Source: Nitrospirota bacterium (GTDB lineage Bacteria; Nitrospirota; Leptospirillia; Leptospirillales; Leptospirillaceae). From it: a stretch of 64,000 nucleotides of DNA. Under the pieces are notes generated by a model. The model saw only the letters and a program-made list of their open reading frames with translations. It was not told where the DNA came from and searched no databases. Where the stretch lies: positions 50,197-114,196 of the forward strand of contig JAJZXW010000026.1 in assembly GCA_021806225.1 (NCBI GenBank). Reading direction: 5' to 3'. The position numbers and the translations under genes are program-made. Positions 18,912-28,535 of this stretch are shown here, in pieces (position 1 is the stretch's first letter; each line of letters opens with the position of its first letter).

Positions 18912-19664
18912 ATGTCGGAGTATTCCCTTCCTGCCAAGGAACGCAAGCAAGACGTCGTCCAGAACATGTTCACATCGGCAGCCAAGGCCTACGACCTCAA
19001 CAATTCGGTTCTGAGCCTGGGCCAGCACCACCGATGGAAGCGCCTGACGATCGACCTTCTGAAAATCGAAAAAGGACAGGTCATTCTGGATCTGTGCGGA
19101 GGAACCGCCGATCTGTCTCTTCTGGCCGCCGAAAAGGCGGGGGGAGATGGGCTTGTCATGACCGTCGATCTCAACATGGCGATGCTCCGGGTTGGTCTTT
19201 CCAAGGCCCGCTCCCGTGTCATCGACGGCCTCAAGGAAAGGATGAGCCGTGCGCGGCCGGTCATGATCCAGGCCAATGCGGAAAGCATCCCCCTTCCCTC
19301 CGGTACGGTCGACCGTCTGACGGTGGGGTTCGGGCTCAGAAATGTGACCAATCTCGACGTGGCCCTGGCTGAAATTTACAGGGTCCTGAAGCCGGGCGGG
19401 CGCTTTGCCTGCCTGGAGTTTTCCCATCCCGTGAACGCCCTTTGGGATGGATTGTACCGCTTCTATTCCTTCTTCATCCTGCCGAAGATCGGCAAATGGA
19501 TATCCAGGGACAATACAGGGATCTACGAGTACCTGCCCGCATCGATCGCAAAATTTCCGGATCAGGAGAGTTTTAGCGAGACGATCAGGAAGGCCGGCTT
19601 TTCAAATGTCGTCTACCGGAATCTGTCGGGAGGGATCGTCGCGATCCATATGGGAGAAAAGTAA
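18912..19664 (+). CDS. ubiE: UbiE/MenG-family quinone C-methyltransferase
   Basis: VVQNMFTSAAKAYDLNNSVLSLGQHHRWKR, LDLCGGTADLSLLAA, VGFGLRNVTNLDVALAEIYRVLKPGGRFACLEFS, YEYLPASIAKFPDQE. Confidence 0.93.
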   Translation: MSEYSLPAKERKQDVVQNMFTSAAKAYDLNNSVLSLGQHHRWKRLTIDLLKIEKGQVILDLCGGTADLSLLAAEKAGGDGLVMTVDLNMAMLRVGLSKARSRVIDGLKERMSRARPVMIQANAESIPLPSGTVDRLTVGFGLRNVTNLDVALAEIYRVLKPGGRFACLEFSHPVNALWDGLYRFYSFFILPKIGKWISRDNTGIYEYLPASIAKFPDQESFSETIRKAGFSNVVYRNLSGGIVAIHMGEK

Positions 19665-21235
19665 TGGAGGTAAAAGAGTTGCCCATGGTGGCGGGGACGG
19701 GAGATCGTCCGTCCAGCCTGTACCGGAGGGTTCTTTTCGTCTGGCTTCCCGTTCGCCCGATCTTTCCCGTGGGGATCGGATACCTTGCGAACTGGATTCA
19801 CCGGGAGCATCCGGAAGTCGCGCTCGAGGTCCTCGACCTGACCCGCTTCGAAGAGGCCGACCAGATGCCCGCACTGACGAAAAAAATTGCGGAGTTTTCC
19901 CCTGACCTTCTCGCCTATTCCTGGCGGGACGTCCAGATATTCGCTCCCCACGAGGGAGACAATTCCCTCCGGCGGGCCTTCGAATTCTATTACTCCCCCA
20001 ACCTTCTCACCCGGGCTTACGCCGCGTTGGACGGGGTTCGCATGGTCTGGAAATACCGTTCGGAATTCCACAAGAAGCTTCGCTTCATCAAGGAGGGCGT
20101 CCGAAGGGCTCCGAAGGCCCGCGTCATGGTCGGGGGCGGGGCCTTTTCGGTTTTCGCCGAACAGATCATCCGCCTGCTTCCGGAAGGCGTGATCGGGGTG
20201 GTGGGGGAGGGAGAGACGGCCCTGATCAAGACCCTCGAAGGGCGTCCGGTCGATGACGAACGCGTCATCACCCGGAAGGGTACGCAGATCGTTTTGGGAA
20301 AGAAGGCGGGGGCAGTGGAAATACGGCGTGCTCCTTTCGATCTGGCCTATCTCGAATCCGTATTCCCGGGCCACGAGATGTATCACGGCAAAACCGTCGG
20401 AATCCAGACCAAGCGTGGCTGTCCTTACGGATGCTCCTTCTGTCTGTATACCTATATCGAGGGAAAGCGGGTCTACTACCGTGATCCGGAAGACGTGGTG
20501 GACGAGATCCGCCAGTATCGGGACCGATGGGGAATCCGGAACTTCTGGTTTGCAGACGCCCAGTTCATTCCTGGCGTCAAGGCGGTTCCCGAGGCCATTG
20601 CCCTTCTCACGGCCCTCCGGGACAGTCGCCTCGACATCACCTGGAGCGGCTATATCCGGACCAGTCTCATTTCTCCGGAAATGGCGCGGCTGATGGTGGA
20701 GTCAGGAATGGGAGACCTCGAAGTGGCGATCACCTCCGGCTCCCAGGAGATTCTGGACTCCCTCAAGATGGGCTTCCGACTGGAAGGACTGATGGAAGGA
20801 TGCAGAAACCTCAAGGCCGCCGGATACAAGGGAAAGATCATCCTGAATTACTCCCTGAACGCGCCGGGCGAGACACCGGAATCACTGGCCGAGGCCGTCG
20901 AAAGCTACGAGGCCATCTGCGGCATCTTCGGACCGGAGAATGTCTATCCTATGGTCTTTTTCCTGGCGGTCCAGCCCCACACGAGCTTCGAGAAGCGTCT
21001 CATGCGTGAGGGGTGGCTCGACCCCGACTACGATCCCATTTCGCTGAACCCGTGGACCATCCGCAAGCTCCTCTACAATCCGGGCCCCCTCGGGGAGCTG
21101 ATCGCGAAGGCCTGTCTTCTGGCTTGGGACATCGAGCCCATGGCGATGGGACGGGTTGTGATGCGTGAGATCAAGAAATCCCTCGGTGCCGTCGGAATAT
21201 CCTCCAAGGGGTCGGTCGTGGTCCAGGCTTCGTGA
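19664..21235 (+). CDS. B12-binding-domain radical SAM protein
   Basis: N-terminal cobalamin-binding-like PVGIGYLANWI..; radical SAM cluster KRGCPYGCSFCLYTY (CxxxCxxC); 523 aa. Confidence 0.88.
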   Translation: MEVKELPMVAGTGDRPSSLYRRVLFVWLPVRPIFPVGIGYLANWIHREHPEVALEVLDLTRFEEADQMPALTKKIAEFSPDLLAYSWRDVQIFAPHEGDNSLRRAFEFYYSPNLLTRAYAALDGVRMVWKYRSEFHKKLRFIKEGVRRAPKARVMVGGGAFSVFAEQIIRLLPEGVIGVVGEGETALIKTLEGRPVDDERVITRKGTQIVLGKKAGAVEIRRAPFDLAYLESVFPGHEMYHGKTVGIQTKRGCPYGCSFCLYTYIEGKRVYYRDPEDVVDEIRQYRDRWGIRNFWFADAQFIPGVKAVPEAIALLTALRDSRLDITWSGYIRTSLISPEMARLMVESGMGDLEVAITSGSQEILDSLKMGFRLEGLMEGCRNLKAAGYKGKIILNYSLNAPGETPESLAEAVESYEAICGIFGPENVYPMVFFLAVQPHTSFEKRLMREGWLDPDYDPISLNPWTIRKLLYNPGPLGELIAKACLLAWDIEPMAMGRVVMREIKKSLGAVGISSKGSVVVQAS

Positions 21236-21765
21236 GCGAAAAAGCGGAGAGCGAGTCCATGGAGGCGGTCCTCGAGGAACCTCTTCCTCCCGGATTTCCG
21301 CTTCTTCCGGGACCCTTTCGAATGCTTCTGGGTCTGGACGGAACCCTGACCCGTTCCCTGACCTTTCTTTCGGGGGAGAGGGTCGAGGTCGAGACCGTTC
21401 TCCTCCCGGATGCTCCCGAGGGGATCAGGAAGGTTTATCTTCGGGTGCCCTCGATCGGCCGGCTCGTCTTTGCGAGGACGCGCCTCCTTTCCATCCCGTC
21501 GCGGGAGGAGGCTCCATGGATTGCCTCTCTCATGCGCGGGGATCTTCCCATCGGCCAGTCGATGGAGGCCCGGTACGGACCCCTGACCAAGGACGAGTTT
21601 TCCGTTTTCTCCGTCTCCACCCCCTTCGATCCCCACGGGCCCCGGGAGTCTGGAGGGACATGGGCTCGCTCCTACCGGATGCGGACCCGCGAGGGACTCG
21701 CCCTCCGGATCGAGGAGTTCTTCCTGGACGCTCTTTTTCGGCTTGCCGGCGGAGGCGGCCTATGA
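21232..21765 (+). CDS. UbiC-like chorismate pyruvate-lyase family protein
   Basis: FRMLLGLDGTLTRSLTFLSGERVEVETVLL..VYLRVPSIGRLVFARTRL..IGQSMEARYGPLTKDEFSVF..WARSYRM resembles the chorismate lyase fold; immediately upstream of ubiA. Confidence 0.7.
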   Translation: MSEKAESESMEAVLEEPLPPGFPLLPGPFRMLLGLDGTLTRSLTFLSGERVEVETVLLPDAPEGIRKVYLRVPSIGRLVFARTRLLSIPSREEAPWIASLMRGDLPIGQSMEARYGPLTKDEFSVFSVSTPFDPHGPRESGGTWARSYRMRTREGLALRIEEFFLDALFRLAGGGGL

Positions 21766-22628
21766 CTCGGCGTTTTTCAGCGACTCTGGATCTGATTCGC
21801 TTCGACAGGCCCATCGGCTGGGTTCTTCTTTTTCTCCCGGCGGGATGGGCCCTTCTCCTTGCACGTCCTGGAGAGGTCCCTTGGAAATGGGTCGCCGTCT
21901 TTCTCGCAGGCGCCTTCCTGACCCGTTCTGCGGGTTGCGTCGTGAACGACATCTTCGACAGGAAGATCGACCGGGAGGTAGCCCGGACCAGAATGCGGCC
22001 CCTGGCCGACGGACGCCTCTCCGTCGCTTGGGCCCTCGGGGTTTTTCTTCTTCTGACCCTCCTCTCGGCCTCCCTTCTCACATTTTTTTCGGCAAAGGCC
22101 ATCCTGGTGGCAGTCGCGGGATATGGTTCTGCGGTGGTCTATCCGCTCATGAAGCGATTCTTTCCTCTTCCCCAGCTTTTCATGGGGATTCCCTTCGGAG
22201 CGACGGCTCCTCTCATGGCCTGGGTCCAGCTTACGGGAACCTTCTCGCTCCCGGGAGTTGAGATTGCCCTGGCCGGCCTCTTCTGGTCCACGGCCTATGA
22301 CCTCATCTATGCGGTGGCGGATCTTCCGGACGACCGGAAGGCCGGTGTCCGGTCGGGAGCCGTCACCTTCGGACCGTCTCTCTGGGCCGTCTTCCTCTTC
22401 TTCTCCGCTCTGGCCGCACTCCTTCTGTGGCAGGCGGGACGATCACTTCCCCAGTCCGGATGGCTCCTGCTCTCGATCGGTCTTTTCTTCTCAGCCATCT
22501 TCTGGCAATCCCTCCGGATGCGCTCGGGGTTGAGCGAAGATGAGCCGCTCCGTCTCTTCCGCTCCCATGCGCTCCTGGGAGGGCTCATTCTGGCGGGCTT
22601 CTGGTCCTCCTCGCCGATTCTTGTCTGA
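21762..22628 (+). CDS. ubiA: 4-hydroxybenzoate polyprenyltransferase
   Basis: IRFDRPIGWVLLFLPAGWAL, GCVVNDIFDRKIDREVARTRMRPLADG, YDLIYAVADLPDDRKAGVRS. Confidence 0.95.
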   Translation: MTRRFSATLDLIRFDRPIGWVLLFLPAGWALLLARPGEVPWKWVAVFLAGAFLTRSAGCVVNDIFDRKIDREVARTRMRPLADGRLSVAWALGVFLLLTLLSASLLTFFSAKAILVAVAGYGSAVVYPLMKRFFPLPQLFMGIPFGATAPLMAWVQLTGTFSLPGVEIALAGLFWSTAYDLIYAVADLPDDRKAGVRSGAVTFGPSLWAVFLFFSALAALLLWQAGRSLPQSGWLLLSIGLFFSAIFWQSLRMRSGLSEDEPLRLFRSHALLGGLILAGFWSSSPILV

Positions 22629-22670
22629 CAATCAGTCCGGACCCGTTCCTTTCAAAAGGGACAGCTTCGA

Positions 22671-23255
22671 ATGGAGGCTTCGATGTTTTCCAGAATCAAA
22701 ATCCTGCTCCTGACCCTGCTCCTGTCCGCCCTTATTTTTGCGCCGACCCTCTCCTTTGCCCTCTCCCCAATCAGGGTGACGAGTTCCGCCTTCAGAAACG
22801 GGGGGAGGATCGGGTCGAAATACGTTTTTTCCGGGTTCGGATGCACCGGTAAAAACGTCTCCCCCGGGATCCGCTGGGGGAGGCTTCCGCGGGGGACGAA
22901 AAGTGTGGCGGTGACCGTGTACGATCCTGACGCTCCCACCGGTTCCGGCTGGTGGCATTGGGTGGTCTACGACATTCCGGCCACGGTCCACGCCCTTCCT
23001 GAGGGGGCGGGGACCAAGGATGGCCATCGGCTTCCGGCCGGATCCCTTCAGGCCGTGACCGACTTTGGAGCCCCGGGTTATGGAGGGCCCTGTCCGCCGA
23101 AGGGCGATCGTCCCCATCACTACATCGTCACGGTCTATGCTCTCAAGACGGCCAAGTTGCCTGTGTCACCGACCGCATCTCCGGCCCAGATCGGCTATTT
23201 TCTCCATTTCGCGACCATCGGAAAGGGAAATCTCGTGGGGCGTTATGGTCGGTAG
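22671..23255 (+). CDS. YbhB/YbcL-family (PEBP-like) protein with signal peptide
   Basis: DPDAPTGSGWWHWVVYDIPATV, YGGPCPPKGDRPHHYIVTVYAL. Confidence 0.92.
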   Translation: MEASMFSRIKILLLTLLLSALIFAPTLSFALSPIRVTSSAFRNGGRIGSKYVFSGFGCTGKNVSPGIRWGRLPRGTKSVAVTVYDPDAPTGSGWWHWVVYDIPATVHALPEGAGTKDGHRLPAGSLQAVTDFGAPGYGGPCPPKGDRPHHYIVTVYALKTAKLPVSPTASPAQIGYFLHFATIGKGNLVGRYGR

Positions 23256-23294
23256 CGTGAGGGAAGGATTCGGGACCGGTTCGATTTTTTCGAC

Positions 23295-23323
23295 TTGCGA
23301 TTTTTGATTTCTTTGGATATCCT
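23295..23323 (+). promoter_or_regulatory. Possible sigma70-type promoter upstream of two small membrane ORFs
   Basis: TTGCGA (23295-23300), 17-nt spacer, TATCCT (23318-23323) in an AT-rich intergenic stretch. Confidence 0.35.
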
Positions 23324-23389
23324 CTAGGAAACGGCGACTCACCTGTTCGTCGTCCGAACTATTACATTATCCCGATTGGAGGTTCCAGA

Positions 23390-23518
23390 ATGGCTCCCAT
23401 TCAAACCGTTGGTAACTGGACTGCGCTGGAGTGGGCTATCCCGATCGCTCTCGGGTTTGCGATAGTCGCGGGATGGTTCATGGCCATCTCTTCCATCTAT
23501 TCCAATCCCGACAAGTAG
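23390..23518 (+). CDS. 42-aa single-TM membrane protein (below ORF-track cutoff)
   Basis: MAPIQTVGNWTALEWAIPIALGFAIVAGWFMAISSIYSNPDK; upstream GGAGG (attggaggttccagaATG). Confidence 0.6.
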   Translation: MAPIQTVGNWTALEWAIPIALGFAIVAGWFMAISSIYSNPDK

Positions 23519-23549
23519 GTTTCGTGCTGGCCTTTTTCTAGGATTTCTG

Positions 23550-23735
23550 ATGCGGTTTATTGCGGAAATCAAGAAAATGTGGACCGATGCCCGGCCGATA
23601 TTTTTCATATTGGCCGGAGTCATCGGTCTTTTTCTTCTTCTCTTTGGTTCCATGATGTGGGGATTGCTGGGAAAGGATTCCTTCAGCCAGTATTCCCATC
23701 CATCCTACCCCCCTTCCGCCAGTCCTTCCAAATAA
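23550..23735 (+). CDS. 61-aa single-TM membrane protein
   Basis: MRFIAEIKKMWTDARPIFFILAGVIGLFLLLFGSMMWGLLGKDSFSQYSHPSYPPSASPSK. Confidence 0.6.
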   Translation: MRFIAEIKKMWTDARPIFFILAGVIGLFLLLFGSMMWGLLGKDSFSQYSHPSYPPSASPSK

Positions 23736-23918
23736 GGGTTCGGCACGCCGCTGGAGTGTCGAGCGGTCGTGCGAATCATGTCTCTGTCCGGACCTTCGAC
23801 AACGATGCTTGAATTTTAAGGGGTTTACCGGTTACCCTGTAGAGATGCGCGCCTTTGTCTTCAGGCGGATCGATGTCTCCAGGATTGAAAAAACCGGATT
23901 TCGGGAAAGGATAGTTTC

Positions 23919-25292
23919 ATGGCAGGGAACGGGGAAGGACTGAGCGCGGTCGAGAAGAAGACTCTGGCCGGTCTCAGCATGATTTTCGCAATTCGGATGT
24001 TCGGACTGTTCATTGTGCTGCCGGTCATCAGCCTTTACGCAAGGACCCTTCCGGGGGCCGATCCCCTGTGGCTCGGCCTGGCCCTTGGGGGATACGGGCT
24101 CTCCCAGGCGGTGTTCCAGATTCCCTTCGGGATGCTGTCCGACCGCTTCGGCCGTAAACCCCTGATCGTGGCGGGCCTTCTTATTTTTGCGGGAGGCTCG
24201 GTCTTCGCGGCGACCGCCCATTCGGTGATGGCCCTTTTTATCGGACGGCTTCTCCAGGGGTCGGGGGCCGTCGCCTCGGTAGTGATCGCCCTGATGGCCG
24301 ATCTCACCCGCGAGGAGTACCGGACGCGGGCCATGGCGGGGATCGGGATCTCGATCGGTCTATCCTTCGCCGTCGGGATGGTGGTGGGACCGATCATGGG
24401 TGCCCATTATGGGGGCGCCTCCCTCTTCTGGCTGACGGCCGTTCTGGCCCTCGTGGGGATCGCGATCCTTCTTCTTGTCGTTCCCAATCCGGTCGGTGCG
24501 GTCCACAAGAACGAAATGGAGCTGTCCTTTTCCCAGCTCGGTTACGTTCTCCGGAATCCGGCCCTTCTCCGGATCGATATTTCCGTCTTCACCCTGCATC
24601 TTTTTCTGACCGGCGTATTCGTGAGCTTTCCGGTTCTCCTCCACAAGTACATGTCGGCCCAGAGCATGTGGAAGGTCTATCTGCCCGTGATTCTCGGCGG
24701 AATGTTTCTCATGGTTCCGGGGATGATCCTGGCCGAAAAGCGAAAAAAGCTCAAGGTGGTCTACCTGATCGCCATCGCCTTCATCGTCGTGAGCTTCGTG
24801 ATTTTCCTTCTGGGATACCGCAGCGAATTCGGTCTGATCGCCGGCCTGTCCGTCTTCTTCGTCGGCTTCAACCTCCTCGAGCCTCTCATGCCCTCCATCA
24901 TGACCCGATTTGTCCGGACGCGAACCCGTGGGACCTCGTCGGGAGTCTTCAACATGAGCCAGTTCATGGGAGCCTTTTTAGGCGGTGCTCTGGGTGGCGC
25001 CCTGGTCACGGTGTCGAACGAGGCCTTTTTCACCGGGATGCTGGTGATCGCCATCCTGTGGTTCTTCATTTCGATGGGGCTGACCGATCCCAACCTGCTT
25101 GAAACCTTTGAGCGGCCGGTGGCGAGGGAGCTTTCCGATCCCCAGCCTCTCGTCCGGCAGATGGGAGACATGGCTGGCGTGGTGGATTGCCGCTACCGGG
25201 AATCGGAAAAGATCCTTTGGGTGAAATATCTCCGGGACAGGATCACGCCGGAAGATCTTGAAAGAAAGCTGGCAGGCCTGCTCGAAGCCTGA
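23919..25292 (+). CDS. MFS transporter, YajR-like with C-terminal small domain
   Basis: LPVISLYARTLPGADPLWLGLALGGYGLSQAVFQIPFGMLSDRFGRKPLIV; soluble C-term VVDCRYRESEKILWVKYLRDRITPEDLERKLAGLL. Confidence 0.88.
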   Translation: MAGNGEGLSAVEKKTLAGLSMIFAIRMFGLFIVLPVISLYARTLPGADPLWLGLALGGYGLSQAVFQIPFGMLSDRFGRKPLIVAGLLIFAGGSVFAATAHSVMALFIGRLLQGSGAVASVVIALMADLTREEYRTRAMAGIGISIGLSFAVGMVVGPIMGAHYGGASLFWLTAVLALVGIAILLLVVPNPVGAVHKNEMELSFSQLGYVLRNPALLRIDISVFTLHLFLTGVFVSFPVLLHKYMSAQSMWKVYLPVILGGMFLMVPGMILAEKRKKLKVVYLIAIAFIVVSFVIFLLGYRSEFGLIAGLSVFFVGFNLLEPLMPSIMTRFVRTRTRGTSSGVFNMSQFMGAFLGGALGGALVTVSNEAFFTGMLVIAILWFFISMGLTDPNLLETFERPVARELSDPQPLVRQMGDMAGVVDCRYRESEKILWVKYLRDRITPEDLERKLAGLLEA

Positions 25293-25311
25293 GACATCCG
25301 GAAAGGTCCCT

Positions 25312-26337
25312 GTGACGCCCATCCAGAGATTCCGCCTTTCTCTTCTCCTGATTTTTCTTCTGACCGGAGGAGGGACGCTCGGCTACAGGGAAATCGAGGG
25401 ATGGGGCTGGGTCGATTCCCTTTTCATGACGGTGATCACCCTGTCGACCGTCGGGTACCAGACAGTTCATCCCCTGGACAGGGCTGGACTGTTTTTTACG
25501 ATGGCCCTTATCATCGTGGGGGTGGGCACCTTGGGGTATGCCATCGCCACTCTGTCCGAAATGATCCTCGAAGGGCATCTGCAGCATTTCTGGGGAGGCC
25601 GCAAGATGGAGAGGATGATCGATAAGCTTGAGAATCATGTGGTGGTTTGCGGGTTCGGGCGGATTGGCACACTGACTGCCGTCTCCTTGGCCGAGAGAGG
25701 GATCCCTTTCGTGGTGGTGGAGGAGAATTCCGATCTTGTCAAGGAGGCCGTCGCCAGGAAGTTCCTGGCCGTCATGGGAAACGCCACCGAGGAAGGAGTT
25801 CTCGGCAGGGCGGGGATCGACCGGGCGCAGGCGTTGCTGGTGACCCTGTCGACGCGGGTCGCGGATGCGGCCTATATCGTGATGAGCAGCCGGATCGATC
25901 ATCCTGGGCTCACGATCATCGCCATGGCCAACGACTCCCGGACAGAGGCCAAGCTCCTGAAGGCGGGGGCCAACAAGGTCGTCTCCCCCTTCATTCTCGG
26001 GAGCAGCCGGATGGTCATGGCCCTGACCCAGCCGACCCTTCTCGATGTGATGGATATCGTGACGACCCGTGACGGGATGGGGCTGACCTTCGAGGAGCTT
26101 GTGGTTCCAGAGATGTCACCGTTCTGCGACCTTTCTATCGCCGAAATTGGCAAAAAGTTCGGTTTCCGCTCCCACATTATCGCCATACGCCCGGTCGGGG
26201 GGAAAACCTTTGTCCTTCCGACAGCCCAGAGCGTCCTGAGGGCGCTCGACCAGATTGTCCTGATCGGCTCCCGGGAGGAGTTCGACCGGATCAGGGAGGT
26301 GATGGCGGGAAATCGTGAACCCAGGGTCCTGTCGTGA
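25312..26337 (+). CDS. Two-TM potassium channel with TrkA-N/TrkA-C (RCK) domains
   Basis: Filter TLSTVGYQTVHPLD; NAD-binding VVVCGFGRIGTLTAVSLAERGIPFVVVE; GTG start. Confidence 0.88.
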   Translation: MTPIQRFRLSLLLIFLLTGGGTLGYREIEGWGWVDSLFMTVITLSTVGYQTVHPLDRAGLFFTMALIIVGVGTLGYAIATLSEMILEGHLQHFWGGRKMERMIDKLENHVVVCGFGRIGTLTAVSLAERGIPFVVVEENSDLVKEAVARKFLAVMGNATEEGVLGRAGIDRAQALLVTLSTRVADAAYIVMSSRIDHPGLTIIAMANDSRTEAKLLKAGANKVVSPFILGSSRMVMALTQPTLLDVMDIVTTRDGMGLTFEELVVPEMSPFCDLSIAEIGKKFGFRSHIIAIRPVGGKTFVLPTAQSVLRALDQIVLIGSREEFDRIREVMAGNREPRVLS

Positions 26338-26358
26338 TCCGGAAAGGGGAGGGAAGCG

Positions 26359-27597
26359 GTGAAGCATGACGAGGGATCCCATCCGTCAACGGTTTCCAAT
26401 GCCGAGTGGGCGGTCCGAGGAAGCCGGGTTCTTGTGGGGAATGTTCGTCGGGAGGACCTGGTCTTCCGGAAAGGGAGAGGGTCCTGGCTCTATGATGTGG
26501 AGGGAAGCCCCTATCTCGACTTTCTGGGAGGAGTGGCGATCCACGTCCTCGGACACTGTCACCCCCGGGTGACGGTTGCCGTCCAGAAACAGGCCCAGCG
26601 CCTGTTACACACCTCCAATCTCTATTATCACGAACCCCAGATCCTTCTGGCGGAGTTACTCGTCAGGGAAACCTTTGCCGACAGGGTTTTTTTCTCAAAC
26701 TCGGGGACGGAAACCGTGGAGGCGGCGATCAAGCTCGCAAGACGCTACGGAGACCGGACCGGACGGTACGCCCTTCTGGGGCTCGAAGGAAGCTTCCATG
26801 GCCGGACCCTGGGAGCTCTGACCCTGACGGGCCAGAAAAAAATCAGGGAAGGAATCGGTCCTCTCCCAAGCGGTTTCGACTGGGCTCCCTTCAATGATTT
26901 CGAGGGGGTCGTCAGCAAGGTGACCCCCGAGACGGTGGCCATTTTCGTGGAGCCTGTCCAGGGGGAGGGGGGAGTCCTTCCCGCCGATCCAGGATTTTTA
27001 AGGGAGCTGAGACGGTTCACGCGAGAGCGGGACATCCTTCTCGTTTTCGACGAAATCCAGACCGGAATCGGTAGGACAGGGACCCTTTTCGCCTACGAAT
27101 CCTTCGACGTGGTGCCGGACATTCTCCTTTCTGCAAAAGCCCTGGGGGGAGGCCTTCCACTTGGAGCCCTGCTGACGACCTCACATCTGGCCGAATGTCT
27201 TCCCCCCGGCTCCCATGGCTCGACATTCGGAGGCAACCCCTTGTCATGCGCCGCGGGCCTGGCCGTTCTCGAAGCCCTCTTCGAGGAAGGGTATCTCCCG
27301 GACGGGGGACAGAGGATCGCCGATACCCTCTGGGAGGAGCTGTCCTCGCTCAGGGAACTCTATCCCGAGTGGATTCGCGAGATACGGGGAAAAGGAATGA
27401 TGATCGGTCTCGTTCTTCCCGGAAGGGCGGTGGAGGTCAAGGATCGCTTCCTCAAGGAAAAGGTTCTCGTCAACGCCACGGGGCCCGAAGTGATCCGGCT
27501 GCTTCCCCCCGTAAACCTCTCCCTTGAGGAGATCGCCACCTTCATCAAGTCCGCGGACCGTGTCTTTGCGTCCATGGGAAATCCCGGAGGATCCTGA
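26359..27597 (+). CDS. argD: Acetylornithine aminotransferase
   Basis: FSNSGTETVEAAIKLAR, LVFDEIQTGIGRTGTLFAYE, HGSTFGGNPLSCA. Confidence 0.94.
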   Translation: MKHDEGSHPSTVSNAEWAVRGSRVLVGNVRREDLVFRKGRGSWLYDVEGSPYLDFLGGVAIHVLGHCHPRVTVAVQKQAQRLLHTSNLYYHEPQILLAELLVRETFADRVFFSNSGTETVEAAIKLARRYGDRTGRYALLGLEGSFHGRTLGALTLTGQKKIREGIGPLPSGFDWAPFNDFEGVVSKVTPETVAIFVEPVQGEGGVLPADPGFLRELRRFTRERDILLVFDEIQTGIGRTGTLFAYESFDVVPDILLSAKALGGGLPLGALLTTSHLAECLPPGSHGSTFGGNPLSCAAGLAVLEALFEEGYLPDGGQRIADTLWEELSSLRELYPEWIREIRGKGMMIGLVLPGRAVEVKDRFLKEKVLVNATGPEVIRLLPPVNLSLEEIATFIKSADRVFASMGNPGGS

Positions 27598-27599
27598 TT

Positions 27600-28532
27600 T
27601 TGAAAAAAAGCCCGCACCGCTCCTTCCTGACTCTCATCGAGAGGACTCCCCGAGAGCTTCGCTCCATCATGGAGCTGGCCGGACGCATCGACGCCGAGCC
27701 GGAGGCATTCCGGACGCCGCTCGCATGGAAGACCGTCGGACTTCTATTTGAAAAAAGCTCGACGCGGACCCGGCTTTCTTTCGAGGCAGGGATCCGCCAG
27801 CTTGGCGGGGGAAGCCTCTTTCTGGGGGGCGACATCCAGCTGGCCCGGGGGGAAACGATCGAGGATACCGCCCGCGTCGTGAGCGCCTACCTCGACATGC
27901 TGGTCATCCGGACCTTTGGCCACGAACGGATCGAGGCATTTTCCGCAGCAGCCGGAATACCGGTGGTCAATGGCCTGACCGATGGCCACCATCCATGTCA
28001 GGCCCTTTCCGACTTCTATTACATGGAAAAGGTCTTCGGAACTCTTTTGGGACTGCGGGTAACCTATGTGGGAGACGGAAACAACATGGCCCGGTCCCTG
28101 GCCGAAGGGGCGGCCCTCCTGGGCGTGAACCTGGTCCTGGCTTCCCCGCAGGATTACCAGCTTCCGGAATCCGAGGTGGCCGCCCTCAACCGGATCGCAT
28201 GCGGGGCGGGAGGCAGCGTCCGGACGCTGCCGGACCCTCAGGAAGCTGCCCGGGGCGCGCAGGTTCTCTATACCGATGTCTGGACGAGCATGGGACAGGA
28301 GGCGGAGTCCGCCATACGGGAAAAAGCATTCCGCGGGTACTGCATCGACCGGAGTCTGCTTGCGGTGGCCGATCCGGGGGCCATCGTCATGCATTGCCTG
28401 CCGGCCTATCGGGGAAAGGAAATTACGGCGGAGGTCATCGATGGACCACGCTCGCGGGTCTTCGAGCAGGCGGCCGCCCGGCTTCCGCTGCAGAAGGCGA
28501 TCATGATGTTTTGCTTGGGAAGGGAGCAGTAG
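27600..28532 (+). CDS. argF: Ornithine carbamoyltransferase
   Basis: FEKSSTRTRLSFEAG, GLTDGHHPCQALSDFYYM, YVGDGNNMARSL, MHCLPAYRGKEI. Confidence 0.96.
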   Translation: MKKSPHRSFLTLIERTPRELRSIMELAGRIDAEPEAFRTPLAWKTVGLLFEKSSTRTRLSFEAGIRQLGGGSLFLGGDIQLARGETIEDTARVVSAYLDMLVIRTFGHERIEAFSAAAGIPVVNGLTDGHHPCQALSDFYYMEKVFGTLLGLRVTYVGDGNNMARSLAEGAALLGVNLVLASPQDYQLPESEVAALNRIACGAGGSVRTLPDPQEAARGAQVLYTDVWTSMGQEAESAIREKAFRGYCIDRSLLAVADPGAIVMHCLPAYRGKEITAEVIDGPRSRVFEQAAARLPLQKAIMMFCLGREQ

Positions 28533-28535
28533 GAG

